From contig NZ_JAMGZJ010000072.1 in NCBI RefSeq assembly GCF_025564085.1, forward strand, positions 62,001 through 126,000: a stretch of 64,000 nucleotides of DNA, read 5' to 3'. This stretch comes from Silvania confinis (GTDB taxonomy: Bacteria > Pseudomonadota > Gammaproteobacteria > Enterobacterales > Enterobacteriaceae). The notes under the pieces were generated by a model, which was not told the origin of the DNA, made no database searches, and saw nothing but the letters and a program-made list of their open reading frames with translations. The translations under genes and the position numbers were made by a program. Of the stretch, positions 1 through 8,900 are shown piece by piece. Every line of letters begins with the position of its first letter. The first letter of the stretch is position 1.

Positions 1-547
1 TCAGCTCGCTCCCCGCTAACCGCAGCTGGCTTTCCTGCAGCTGCAACCCCATATCCCCGGCAAGACGGGCCAGACCACGGCGCAGCACCGGCGGTGAGCT
101 GTCGGCGTCGAGCAGCGTTTCGCCGCTGTAGAGCGACATGTAGTGGGCCTCAAGGTCACGAATGCTGGCGTCCTCGTGCTGTGCCTCATCGTGGTCATCA
201 CCCCCCGGGCGCGCCAGATAGCCTATCCCGACGCCGGTGAGCAGAAACGCCACCGAGGCGGCAATCAGCGCCCGGCGGCTGACGCCCGCCCGCGCCAGCG
301 CAGGGTCGGCAAGATGAGTTTCCAGTCGGGACAACATCTGCGCGTGGGGGGCCTCCATCAGCAGCGATGCAAAGGCTTGCTGATAATCCTGATTGCTTTT
401 CATCAGCTCGGCGGTGCGCCCGGCGAGGATATCGTCGCTGCGCAGCAGGCGCGCAAACTGCTGCGCGTCGGCCTCCGCCATCTGCCCGTCGAGCCAGGCA
501 ACAATGGCCTCATCGTCATAAGGGGGGGTAAAGCGGAACGTGTTCAT
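1..547 (-). CDS. Anti-sigma factor, membrane-anchored (partial, C-terminus beyond window)
   Basis: Reading leftwards from an ATG at 547-545, an open frame of 182 codons runs off the left edge without a stop. The start overlaps the stop of the sigma factor gene in an ATGA junction, so the two are translationally coupled. The first ~90 residues are acidic and helical, as expected for a cytosolic anti-sigma domain; I see no HxxxCxxC zinc motif. A single membrane segment follows at about residues 94-114 (ALIAASVAFLLTGVGIGYLA), then a periplasmic part. The role as anti-sigma factor is inferred from the position directly after an ECF sigma gene and from the topology. The true length cannot be seen. 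Confidence 0.75.
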   Translation of the reverse strand, partial: MNTFRFTPPYDDEAIVAWLDGQMAEADAQQFARLLRSDDILAGRTAELMKSNQDYQQAFASLLMEAPHAQMLSRLETHLADPALARAGVSRRALIAASVAFLLTGVGIGYLARPGGDDHDEAQHEDASIRDLEAHYMSLYSGETLLDADSSPPVLRRGLARLAGDMGLQLQESQLRLAGSEL

Positions 548-1134
548 CCCCGTCTCTCCTTGGTGGATGGCGGGGCATCCACTGTTTTCGCCAGCGTCGC
601 CCGCGCACTCGCCAGCCGACTCATTACCGTGCCGATCGGCACCGACAGGGTATCGGCCGCCTCCTGATAGGTAAAACCTTCGACATACACCAGAAAGAGC
701 GTATTGCGCTGGGCCTCCGGCAGGGCGTTCACCCGACGCATGATCTGCTGATAGCGGCGTCGATCGTCATCCTGCTCAACGGTGTCCGGTGCCTGCAGAT
801 CCTCGCCGTCGACAAAGCCCTGCCCCATCCGCACGCGACGCGCGCGCAGATCGGAGATCCAGATCGAGTGCAGGATCGCAAACAGCCAGCGGTCGATGCG
901 CGTACCTGGCGCATACTGGGCGCTCTTTTCCAGCGCGCGAACGCAGGTCGCCTGCACCAGCTCTTCGGCCATCTCACGATTGCGCGACAGAACCAGCCCA
1001 TAGCGCCAGAGACGGGTCAGATGCGCAGCAAGCTGCTGGTGAACCTCGCGGGTGGCGATTTTCAGCTCCTCATAGACAGATTCAGGATTCAGGGTGGCCG
1101 TTAATCGCCGCCTGCAAATCCTGATACTCTTCAC
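544..1134 (-). CDS. ECF-family RNA polymerase sigma factor
   Basis: A 196-residue (or shorter) sigma-70 family protein. Region 2 covers about residues 40-105, with the characteristic stretch around AEELVQATCVRALEK and RIDRWLFAILHSIWISDLRAR, and region 4 covers about 135-185, with a helix-turn-helix reading GFTYQEAADTLSVPIGTVMSR. Regions 1 and 3 are lacking, as in extracytoplasmic-function sigma factors. The longest start is GTG at 1134, which overlaps the preceding TPR gene by 53 bases; a start a little further in is possible because the first 15 residues look unlike the family. It is followed by the coupled anti-sigma gene, so it probably answers an envelope signal. Its regulon is unknown. 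Confidence 0.88.
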   Translation of the reverse strand: MKSIRICRRRLTATLNPESVYEELKIATREVHQQLAAHLTRLWRYGLVLSRNREMAEELVQATCVRALEKSAQYAPGTRIDRWLFAILHSIWISDLRARRVRMGQGFVDGEDLQAPDTVEQDDDRRRYQQIMRRVNALPEAQRNTLFLVYVEGFTYQEAADTLSVPIGTVMSRLASARATLAKTVDAPPSTKERRG

Positions 1135-1615
1135 AGCCGTGGCCGCAGATGCTGGCGATGGCTTTTAGCTGTTCCCCGGCCAGATCGGGACGGCCTTTTA
1201 CCATCCAGGCTTCGCCGAGATATTCCCGGGCCTGGGCATAATTGGGTTTAAGCGCCAGCGCACGCTGATAATAGCCAATGCCCTCGTCGGTGCGCCCGAG
1301 CTTGCGGGTGGCGAAGCCGCGATAGTTCCACGCCTCGGCGGTATTGCTGTTTTTCAGGCTATCCAGCAGGTTCAGCGCCGCCTGATACTCGCCTTTTTTC
1401 GCCAGGTGATAAGCGTAATGGGTTTTATCGGTGTCGCTCAGGCTACCGGACTTATCCGGCACGCATTTTTTGGTCGCACTGTCATACACCTGCCCGCGTG
1501 GGCAGTCCGGCGTGGTCTTGTCGGTATTATTATCGCCCATCGCCAGCGCATAAGGGGCCTGTAAAAAGCAGAACAGCAGCGGGATCGCCAGACGGACGGT
1601 TGAGCATTTACGCAT
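1082..1615 (-). CDS. Exported tetratricopeptide-repeat protein
   Basis: A 177-residue protein with a signal peptide (about residues 1-25, ending ...APYALA). A short cysteine pair motif, CPRGQVYDSATKKCVP, follows at about 38-53. Two or three TPR-like helical repeats lie at about 65-150 (for example AWNYRGFATRKLGRTDEGIGYY and ALALKPNYAQAREYLGEAW). It is the first gene of the unit TPR protein - sigma factor - anti-sigma factor, and its 3' end overlaps the sigma gene. A periplasmic partner or sensor feeding the sigma/anti-sigma pair is a reasonable inference, but nothing in the sequence proves it. Confidence 0.8.
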   Translation of the reverse strand: MRKCSTVRLAIPLLFCFLQAPYALAMGDNNTDKTTPDCPRGQVYDSATKKCVPDKSGSLSDTDKTHYAYHLAKKGEYQAALNLLDSLKNSNTAEAWNYRGFATRKLGRTDEGIGYYQRALALKPNYAQAREYLGEAWMVKGRPDLAGEQLKAIASICGHGCEEYQDLQAAINGHPES

Positions 1616-2139
1616 GATCGTGACTCCAGGTTAGCAGCAGGGAAAATCAATCCGTAAACGCGCGATGCTTTTACTTTATTCGTTAAATTTATTCTCATTG
1701 CCCCCGAAGCGAAACCGTAAAAGCCAGGCTATACTGCCAGCCAGATATAAGCCACCGCAGTTAAAACTCATACCTTTGTCTTATTCTTATTTTGCTGCAA
1801 CCTCCCTGACAATAAATAAACAAAGGATAAAATCATACTTTTGTATTATGCCATATATTTACAACGCGACTAATAAGCATTCCCTCAGACATTACAACCT
1901 CTGTAACAATAAATACCCGAACGGCAGTAATTAAACGCATGCCAATAAATAAAAAAACGGCAATAACCGACAAGATCTGTGATGTTTATCAATATCCTGC
2001 TGCCCGGCATAACACCTGAAACTCCACGCCAACCCTTACAGTACAAGGCCTGCCGCCAACTTCACTTCTACGGATTCACGGCGTCTAAGGTGCTAAATAT
2101 ATCCGTCAAACGCTTGTGTAAAGATTACTGACACTTCAT

Positions 2140-2168
2140 TTGCGCTTTTAGTGCTTTCTGGCTATATC
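2140..2168 (+). promoter_or_regulatory. Promoter-like element of first adhesin gene
   Basis: TTGCGC (2140-2145) and TATATC (2163-2168) are separated by 17 bases, about 270-300 bases before the ATG at 2438. The same two hexamers with the same 17-base spacing lie at 5704-5732, at the same distance from the second adhesin gene, and about 25 of the intervening and flanking bases are also kept. The sequence GCTATATC resembles sigma-S type -10 regions. Salmonella bapA is controlled by CsgD and RpoS; control of the same type here is an inference. Confidence 0.5.
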
Positions 2169-2289
2169 AATTTCAGGCCCTAATGAAATGATAGCAATAT
2201 TAATAACAGGGATTACAGCCCTTACAAATAATCCCGATAACCGTACTCACTGAATCATCCTGAGCCCAGGATCTTTGCTACGTCTGCGC

Positions 2290-2335
2290 AAGCGGGCGGG
2301 CATTGGTCGCCCAAAAATTATTACAGCAGGTCACT
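2290..2335 (+). promoter_or_regulatory. Conserved leader segment of first adhesin mRNA
   Basis: A GC-rich patch (GGGCGGGCATTGGTCGCCC) followed by an A/T stretch and GGTCACT. A close counterpart lies at 5856-5900, at nearly the same distance from the second adhesin start (about 144 and 141 bases). GGGCG and CGCCC can pair as a small hairpin. Together with the promoter element it shows that the whole leader was duplicated with the gene and partly kept. A function as a regulatory leader is possible but unproven. Confidence 0.4.
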
Positions 2336-2437
2336 ATTATTCACACATAGTGTTTCCTTAAGGGCGCTCATCATCTGCTGAGAACATTTGACGTAAATCA
2401 CACAGCATTTCAATTAACTCTGTTGGGAGTAATACGA

Positions 2438-5284
2438 ATGAGTAAAATTACTGTCATCTCCAGTGTGACGCGCAAGGAAACGGTAACGGAAGGCACTCAG
2501 GTGATACTGGGCGACGCCTCCGTTGTTAAAATCCAGGCAGGACGCGGCGAGATTTACGGGTATTCTCGCAGCGGAAACGATCTGCTGGTCAAAATGTCCG
2601 ACGGCCAGACCCTCACCCTGAAAAACTACTTCGTGAACAGCCACGAGCTGGTGCTGGATGAAAACGGCTCCCTGTGGTGGATTGAAGAGCCGCTAGGCGT
2701 GGAGCGTTACCAGCAGGTCGCGTCAACCGATGTACTGCTGTCGGGATCCGTCACCAGTTCGTCGAACGACGGAACCGCCATCTGGCCGTGGGTATTAGGC
2801 GGACTGGCTGCTGCGGGCGGTATTGCGCTGGCCGCGGGTGGCGGCGGTGGTGGCGGCGGCGGTGACGATCGCGTGGATCCCGGCCCGGCGCCGCAGGATA
2901 CCACCCCACCCGATGCCCCGACCAACCTGCGCTTCTCGGCAGATTCCACCCAGCTGCTGGGTAATGCCGAACCTAACAGCGGCATTACCATCACCGATGC
3001 CAACGGCAACGTCATTGGCAAAACCATCACCAACGGCAACGGCGAATTCACCGTCGAGCTGGGCACGCCGTACAACAACGGCGAGACCCTGACCGCAACG
3101 GCAACGGACGGCTCGGGCAACGTCAGCCCCGAAACCACCATTACCGCCGCCGACACCACCGCGCCGGATGCGCCCCTGATTATCATCGCCGATGATGATG
3201 TGGGCAGCATTACCGGCTCGCTGGCCGACAATCAGACCACCGACGATCCGCGTCCGACCTTCACCGGCAGCGGCGAACCGGGGGCGAAAATCACCATTTA
3301 TGACAATGGCGTCGCCATCGGCACCGTCATGGTCAGCTCGGAAGGCAGCTGGACTTTTACCCCCACCGCCAATCTGAGCGATGGCTTCCACCAGCTGACC
3401 GCCACCGCCACCGACCCGGCCGGGAACGTCGGCCCCGAGTCGCCGGTGTTCTCGATAACCATCGATACCCTCGCGCCCAACCCGCCTGCCGTGCAGGTGA
3501 TTGACAACGAGGGCACGTCACAGGGCATTATCATCGCCGGACAATTTATTGATGCCGACCAGCCCGAGCTGACCGGCACCGGGGAAGTGGGCAGCACCAT
3601 CGCCATTTACGATAACGGCGAACTGCTGACCGAAGTCGCGGTGGCCGCCAACGGCACCTGGAGCTATACCCCAACCGAGCCGCTGGCGGAGGGCGCTCAT
3701 TCCCTGACCCTGACCGAAACCGATCTGGCCGGGAACACCAGCGCGCTGTCTGCGCCGTTTACGTTTACGGTCGATCTCACCGCCCCTGCGGCACCGACCG
3801 TCATCCTCACCCCAGACGGCACCCAGGTAAGCGGTACCGCTGAAGCTAACGCCACCGTCAGCGTCAGCAACAGCCTGGGCGAAGATCTGGGCACCGTTAA
3901 AGCCGATGCCAACGGCGCGTACACCCTCACCCTGAGCGCCGCGCAAATCGACGGTCAGACCCTGAACGTGGTCGCCGAAGATGCGGCAGGCAACCAGAGC
4001 GCCCCGGGTATCGTCGTCGCCCCTGACCTCACGCCGCCGGATGCACCGACGGATCTGGTGGTTGCGCAGAACGGCGGCACCCTCACCGGGACTGCCGAAA
4101 TCGGGGCCAGAATTGCCGTGATGTCGTCCGCCAACGAAGTGCTGGGCACCGGCACCGTCGGCGACGATGGCAAGTTCTCCATCTACCTCGCCCAACGTCA
4201 GGTTAATGGCGAAGCGCTGGAGGTGTACGCCTGGGATCACTCAGAGAACAAAAGTCTGCCCGGCAAGGCAGGTGCCTTTGACACCACCGCGCCGCTGCGC
4301 CCGGACAACCTTGCGCTCTCCAGTGATGGCCTGACGGTCAGCGGCACCGCCGAAGCCGGCAGCACCGTCATCATTCGTGAGGGCACCGTCGAGGTGGGCC
4401 GCGTCACCGTAGGCGACGGCGGCAGCTTCTCGGTAGTGTTCCCGCTGCCGAAAAAGAACGGCGAAGAGATGCTGTTCACCGCCACCGACAAGGCGGGCAA
4501 CATCAGCCCGGAAAGCATGTTGCTCGCCCCAGATACCACGCCACCGGCCAAACCAATCATTACCGACGTGATCGATGACGTGCTGGAGGGGCTGGGCACC
4601 ATTCACAGCGGCGACATCACCAACGACCGCGCGCCGCTGATCGTCGGCACCGGTGAAGCGGGCACCAAAATCTTTATCTACAGCGGCACGGATCAGATCG
4701 GTTTCACCGAGGTGGGCGTGGACGGTAACTGGTCATTCCAGGTGAATGCCCATATGACTAACGGCATCCATGACCTGACGGCCGATGCCGTCGACAGACG
4801 CAGCAACCACAGTGAGCTGTCGGATATCTGGACGATTAACGTCGATCCCGCCTCCCCTGGCGTCCCTGGCACCCCGGTGGAAACCCCGGTTGAAACGCCG
4901 CAGTTGGCGACGCTGGCAAGCGTTGCACCGCTGGCGGTGGAGAGCCTCAGCCACAGCGACACTGGCGAAACCGTGATTTACCACGTGCTGGATAATACGG
5001 TGGGTAACGCCACGGCGGGCAACAGCGGCAGCGATCATCTGAGCGACTTCTCGCTGGCAGACGGGGATAAAATCGATATCAGCGAGCTGCTGGTCGGCTG
5101 GGACGGGGATCGCGCTACGCTGGGGGACTATATCCAGATCTCCGGCAGTGACGGCAACACCCTGATCTCCATCGACCGGGATGGCGCCGAAACCCGCTAT
5201 GCACCCACGCCGCTGGTGACGCTGGATGATGTGCAGACCACCTATGAGGAGCTGGTCGCACAGAATCATATCGTCGCCGGTTAA
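2438..5284 (+). CDS. Bap-type adhesin with Ig-like repeats, type I secretion substrate (short paralogue)
   Basis: A 948-residue surface protein. Start ATG 2438 is chosen because GGGAGT sits 8 bases upstream and the same start (MSKITVIS) is used in the next gene; a longer reading from 2423 is not supported. Order of parts: BapA-type prefix domain (1-~110), hydrophobic segment plus a glycine run (~115-145), seven Ig-like domains of about 85-100 residues (most beginning TxPxAPxxL/I and ending AxDxAGN), and a C-terminal type I secretion target (~845-948) with DKIDISELLVGW. No signal peptide is present. Six of the seven Ig domains line up in order with the first six of the giant adhesin, so the genes are tandem paralogues. 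It lacks the giant protein's VCBS-like modules. Export by the downstream ABC system is inferred. Confidence 0.88.
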   Translation: MSKITVISSVTRKETVTEGTQVILGDASVVKIQAGRGEIYGYSRSGNDLLVKMSDGQTLTLKNYFVNSHELVLDENGSLWWIEEPLGVERYQQVASTDVLLSGSVTSSSNDGTAIWPWVLGGLAAAGGIALAAGGGGGGGGGDDRVDPGPAPQDTTPPDAPTNLRFSADSTQLLGNAEPNSGITITDANGNVIGKTITNGNGEFTVELGTPYNNGETLTATATDGSGNVSPETTITAADTTAPDAPLIIIADDDVGSITGSLADNQTTDDPRPTFTGSGEPGAKITIYDNGVAIGTVMVSSEGSWTFTPTANLSDGFHQLTATATDPAGNVGPESPVFSITIDTLAPNPPAVQVIDNEGTSQGIIIAGQFIDADQPELTGTGEVGSTIAIYDNGELLTEVAVAANGTWSYTPTEPLAEGAHSLTLTETDLAGNTSALSAPFTFTVDLTAPAAPTVILTPDGTQVSGTAEANATVSVSNSLGEDLGTVKADANGAYTLTLSAAQIDGQTLNVVAEDAAGNQSAPGIVVAPDLTPPDAPTDLVVAQNGGTLTGTAEIGARIAVMSSANEVLGTGTVGDDGKFSIYLAQRQVNGEALEVYAWDHSENKSLPGKAGAFDTTAPLRPDNLALSSDGLTVSGTAEAGSTVIIREGTVEVGRVTVGDGGSFSVVFPLPKKNGEEMLFTATDKAGNISPESMLLAPDTTPPAKPIITDVIDDVLEGLGTIHSGDITNDRAPLIVGTGEAGTKIFIYSGTDQIGFTEVGVDGNWSFQVNAHMTNGIHDLTADAVDRRSNHSELSDIWTINVDPASPGVPGTPVETPVETPQLATLASVAPLAVESLSHSDTGETVIYHVLDNTVGNATAGNSGSDHLSDFSLADGDKIDISELLVGWDGDRATLGDYIQISGSDGNTLISIDRDGAETRYAPTPLVTLDDVQTTYEELVAQNHIVAG

Positions 5285-5294
5285 CGCGAAAACC

Positions 5295-5321
5295 AGCCCG
5301 GGTAATTTAACCCGGGCTTTA
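5295..5321 (+). terminator. Intrinsic terminator after first adhesin
   Basis: AGCCCGGGT (5295-5303) pairs perfectly with ACCCGGGCT (5310-5318) across a six-base loop, followed by TTTAT. It begins 10 bases after the stop codon. Confidence 0.8.
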
Positions 5322-5703
5322 TCTGCTTATTATCGCTAGCATTTCTGAATAATAAACATCGCAAACCATTACAGTTGCATTTATTTAATGTTTTGCACCT
5401 TTAGCTTATTCCACCACGAATTCAACCCTTGCATTTTATTAATAAATAAACCAGCCAAATATATCATATTAAATATCTTCTTCACCCCCGCTTAATTAAT
5501 TAAACAGCCACGCTAACATTCCAGAAATGTGATTTCACGCAATATTCAGCTTACTCCCGCGCACAATCGCCTGTGGCCAGCGATCGCCACAACGCCCGCC
5601 ACGTCAGGGACTAACCACCAAAAACCCTGATTCCCGCTTATTTTACCCGGCCAGCGAAACGTTATTTTCAGTTCAACTTACCTTTTATTTACCGACGCTT
5701 AAT

Positions 5704-5732
5704 TTGCGCTTTTGCGACTTTCTGGCTATATC
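5704..5732 (+). promoter_or_regulatory. Promoter-like element of giant adhesin gene
   Basis: TTGCGC (5704-5709), 17-base spacer, TATATC (5727-5732). It matches the element at 2140-2168 in both hexamers, in spacing, and in the spacer end CTTTCTGGC, and it lies at the same distance (about 300 bases) from its start codon. Conservation in otherwise diverged intergenic DNA is the main evidence. Confidence 0.5.
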
Positions 5733-5855
5733 AGAATTAGTCAATAATAAATTAATACTATTAATGAGATCAGGGGTTTCACTGCCAAAAACCAATTAAC
5801 GCCGCACGCTTTTCCAAGCAAAAAAAAAGCTTTTAAAACAATGCCGCCACATTTC

Positions 5856-5900
5856 GCGCGGGCAGGCATCGTTCGCCCTAAATTTATTGCCCCGGTCACT
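5856..5900 (+). promoter_or_regulatory. Conserved leader segment of giant adhesin mRNA
   Basis: Contains GGGCAGGCATCGTTCGCCC, an A/T stretch and CGGTCACT, matching the segment at 2290-2335 upstream of the first adhesin. GGGC and GCCC can pair. Possible regulatory leader; function unknown. Confidence 0.4.
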
Positions 5901-5998
5901 GTCACTTGCCAACAGTATTCCGCGGGACGCGCTTAATCTGCACACACAAATGGCCCGCACGATGCGCCATTTCGTTGCACTTGATGGGAGTCATACCG

Positions 5999-8900
5999 AT
6001 GAGCAAAATCACAGTCATCTCTAAACTGACGCACAAGGAAACGGTAACAGACGGGTCGCTGGTCACGCTGAATGACGCCTCTGTGGTTAAAATCCATGCA
6101 GGACGGGCCGATATTGCCGGCTATGAGCGCGTGAACAATGACCTGATCGTCAAGCTCAATTCCGGTGAAACCCTTACCCTGAAAAACTTCTACGCTAACG
6201 GCGCTAACGGCATCAGCCAACTGGTGCTGGAAGAGAGCAACGGCGCGCTGTGGTGGATTGCCGATCCGCTGGCGGTCGAGCATTACCAGTCTATCGCCTC
6301 CCTGGACATGCTGCTGGCAGGCACCGCCTCAACGGGCTCCGGCGAGTTCGCCGCCTGGCCGTGGGTGGTGGGTGGGCTGGCCGTAGCAGGCGGCATTGCG
6401 CTGGCCGCAGGCGGTGGTGGCGGAGGTGGCGGCAGCGATGGCGATAACGTCGGCAATCCGAATCCCGTCCCGCCCGATAACACGGCACCGGATGCCCCCG
6501 GCAATCTTCGCTTCTCGGCTGACGGCAAGCAGCTTTCCGGTACCGCCGAAGCCAACAGCCAAATCACCATCACCGATGCCAACGGTAACGTCGTCGGCAG
6601 AGGTACCACTAACGGCAACGGCGAATTCACCGTCGATCTGAATACCCCGTACAAAAACGGCGAAACCCTGACCGCAACGCCGACCGACAGCGCGGGCAAC
6701 GTCGGGCCAGGCACCAGCGTCACGGCGGGGGATACCACCGCGCCAGATGCGCCACTGATTACCGCCGTCAGCGATGACGTGGGCAGCATCACCGGGTCAC
6801 TCACCCGCGGCCAGACCACCGACGATAACCGTCCGAGCTTTACCGGCAGCGGCGAGCCCGGTGCGACCATCACCGTCTACGATAACGGCGTCGCCATCGG
6901 CACCACCCTGGTGAACAGCAACGGCAGTTGGGCCTTCACCCCGGCCAATGCCCTCGGTGAAGGCGTCCACGCCATCACCACTCGCGCCACCGACAGCGCG
7001 GGCAACGTCGGCCCGGAATCCGCCAGCTTCACCCTGACGGTCGATACGATCGCCCCAAATGCCCCGTCGGGCGTGACCGTCAATGACACCACCGGAGCGG
7101 TACTCGGTCCGGTTGCGGCAGGTGCCAGCACCGACGCCAACCAGCCGGAACTGAGCGGCAGAGGCGAAGCGGGCGGCACCATCACCCTGTATGACAACGG
7201 CCAGGTGGTCGGGCAAACCACCGTCGATGCCGACGGCAACTGGCGCTTTACCCCGAGCAATCCGCTGGCGGAAGGCCCGCACGCCATCACCCTGACCGAG
7301 ACCGATCTGGCGGGCAACACCAGCGCCCCGTCGGCAGCGTTTGAGTTTGTGGTCGATCGCACCCCGCCAAATCAGCCGACCCTGGAAATCAACGAAGCAG
7401 GCACCGAAATCAGCGGCCGCGCCGAGCCGGGCAGCACCATCGTGATCACCAACAACGACGGCGTGGTAGTCGGTAACGGCGTGGCGAATACCGACGGCAA
7501 CTTTACGATCGTACTCAACCAAATCCAGAACGACGGCCAGACCCTGAGCGCGGTCGCCACCGATACCGCGGGCAACCCAAGTACGCCAACCACTATCGTC
7601 GCCCCGGATGCCACCCCGCCAGACACCACTGCACCACTGGCTCCGACCGATCTTGAGATCAACGAAAATGGCACCCTCGTCACCGGTAAAGCCGAGCCGG
7701 GCAGCACCGTCACCGTGCGGGTGGGCGACAGCATCGTCGGGCAAGGGACCGCCACCGACAACGGCGATTTCTCAGTAACACTCAACACGCCGAAGCTGAA
7801 CGGTGAAGTGCTCTCGGTCACCGCCACCGACGCGGCGCAGAACACCAGCCTGCCAGGCACTGTGACCGCCCCGGACACCACCCCGCCTGCGGTACCGGTA
7901 ATCACCCACATCGTGGACGACGTGGAAGGCATCACCGGCAATATCAATAACGGACAGATCACCAACGACACCAAACCGGTTGTCCACGGCACCGGTGAAC
8001 CGGGCTCCACCATTTACCTCTACAACGGCACGGATCAGGTGGGCTTTGCCGAGGTGGATCAGGACGGCAACTGGCAAACCGAACTGCTGCTGATCGACAA
8101 CGGCGGCTATGTCCTGACCGCCGAAGCGGTTGACCGCTACAACAACCACAGCACGCCGTCCAACAGCTGGACCATTATCATCGATGCCTCCGCCCCGGAC
8201 GCCCCGGCGATTAACCAGGTAATCAACGATCGACCACAAATCCCGGTCGCCATCGATAACAACGGCGTCACCAACGACAACCGCCCGACCCTGTTCGGCT
8301 CGGGAGAAGTGGGAGCCACGATCAGCATTCGCGTCGATGGCACCGAGATTGGCTCCGCGCTGGTAGGGCCGGGCGGTGAATGGCGCTTTACCCCAACCCA
8401 GGACATTGCCGACGGCACGCACGCCATCACCGCCGTGGCAACGGACGCCGCCGGTAACATCGGGGAGCCTTCTGCGGCCTTTAACATCACCATTAACACC
8501 GTGGTGCCCACCGCCCCCAGCATCACCTTCGCCGAGGACAATACCGGCAGCATTCAGGGGGATGTCACCAGCAACGTACCGACCGACGAAACCCGCCCGG
8601 TGCTGCACGGCACCGGCCCGGCGAATACGCTGATCAGCATTTACAACGGCACCACCCTGCTCGGCACCGCGACCACCGACGCTAACGGGGCGTGGAACCT
8701 GGCCCTCAGTACCCCGCTGGTTAACGGCACCCACGCCCTGACCGCGACGGTCAGCGATGCGGCGGGCAACATCGCCACCTCGGGCACCTTCAACCTGGTG
8801 GTGGACACCACCACCCCAGGCATTCCGGGCCTGCCGACCGTCACCGTCAACCCGGACGGCGAGCCGGATGTGGTGCTGAAATCCGGGGACAGCACCCGGG

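Larger units (their letters stand above)
1616..2437. other. AT-rich intergenic region before the first adhesin
   Basis: About 820 bases without a credible gene, clearly richer in A+T than the flanking genes. It separates the leftward sigma-factor unit from the rightward adhesin unit and so must hold both promoters. Its right half carries the promoter-like element and leader that are shared with the second adhesin gene (listed separately). The low GC suggests binding by H-NS-type silencers, which is an inference. Confidence 0.6.
5285..5998. other. Intergenic region between the two adhesin genes
   Basis: About 710 bases with no gene. It begins with a strong hairpin terminator (5295-5321), continues as A+T-rich DNA, and then repeats the upstream architecture of the first adhesin gene: promoter-like element at 5704-5732 and leader segment at 5856-5900. 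The two adhesins are therefore likely to be separate transcription units. Confidence 0.6.

Noticed and set aside
1665..1934. An 89-codon open frame on the plus strand in the AT-rich region
   Set aside because: No ribosome site, low-complexity composition rich in Asn, Tyr and Ser, and no recognisable family.
2290..2335. A cyclic di-GMP riboswitch in the adhesin leader
   Set aside because: The sequence lacks the conserved GEMM core; only a short hairpin and a shared patch are visible.
2425..6000. RTX calcium-binding nonapeptides in the adhesins
   Set aside because: The GGxGxDxUx repeat is not seen. The glycine run near the N-terminus is a linker and the C-terminus is of the non-RTX type I target class.
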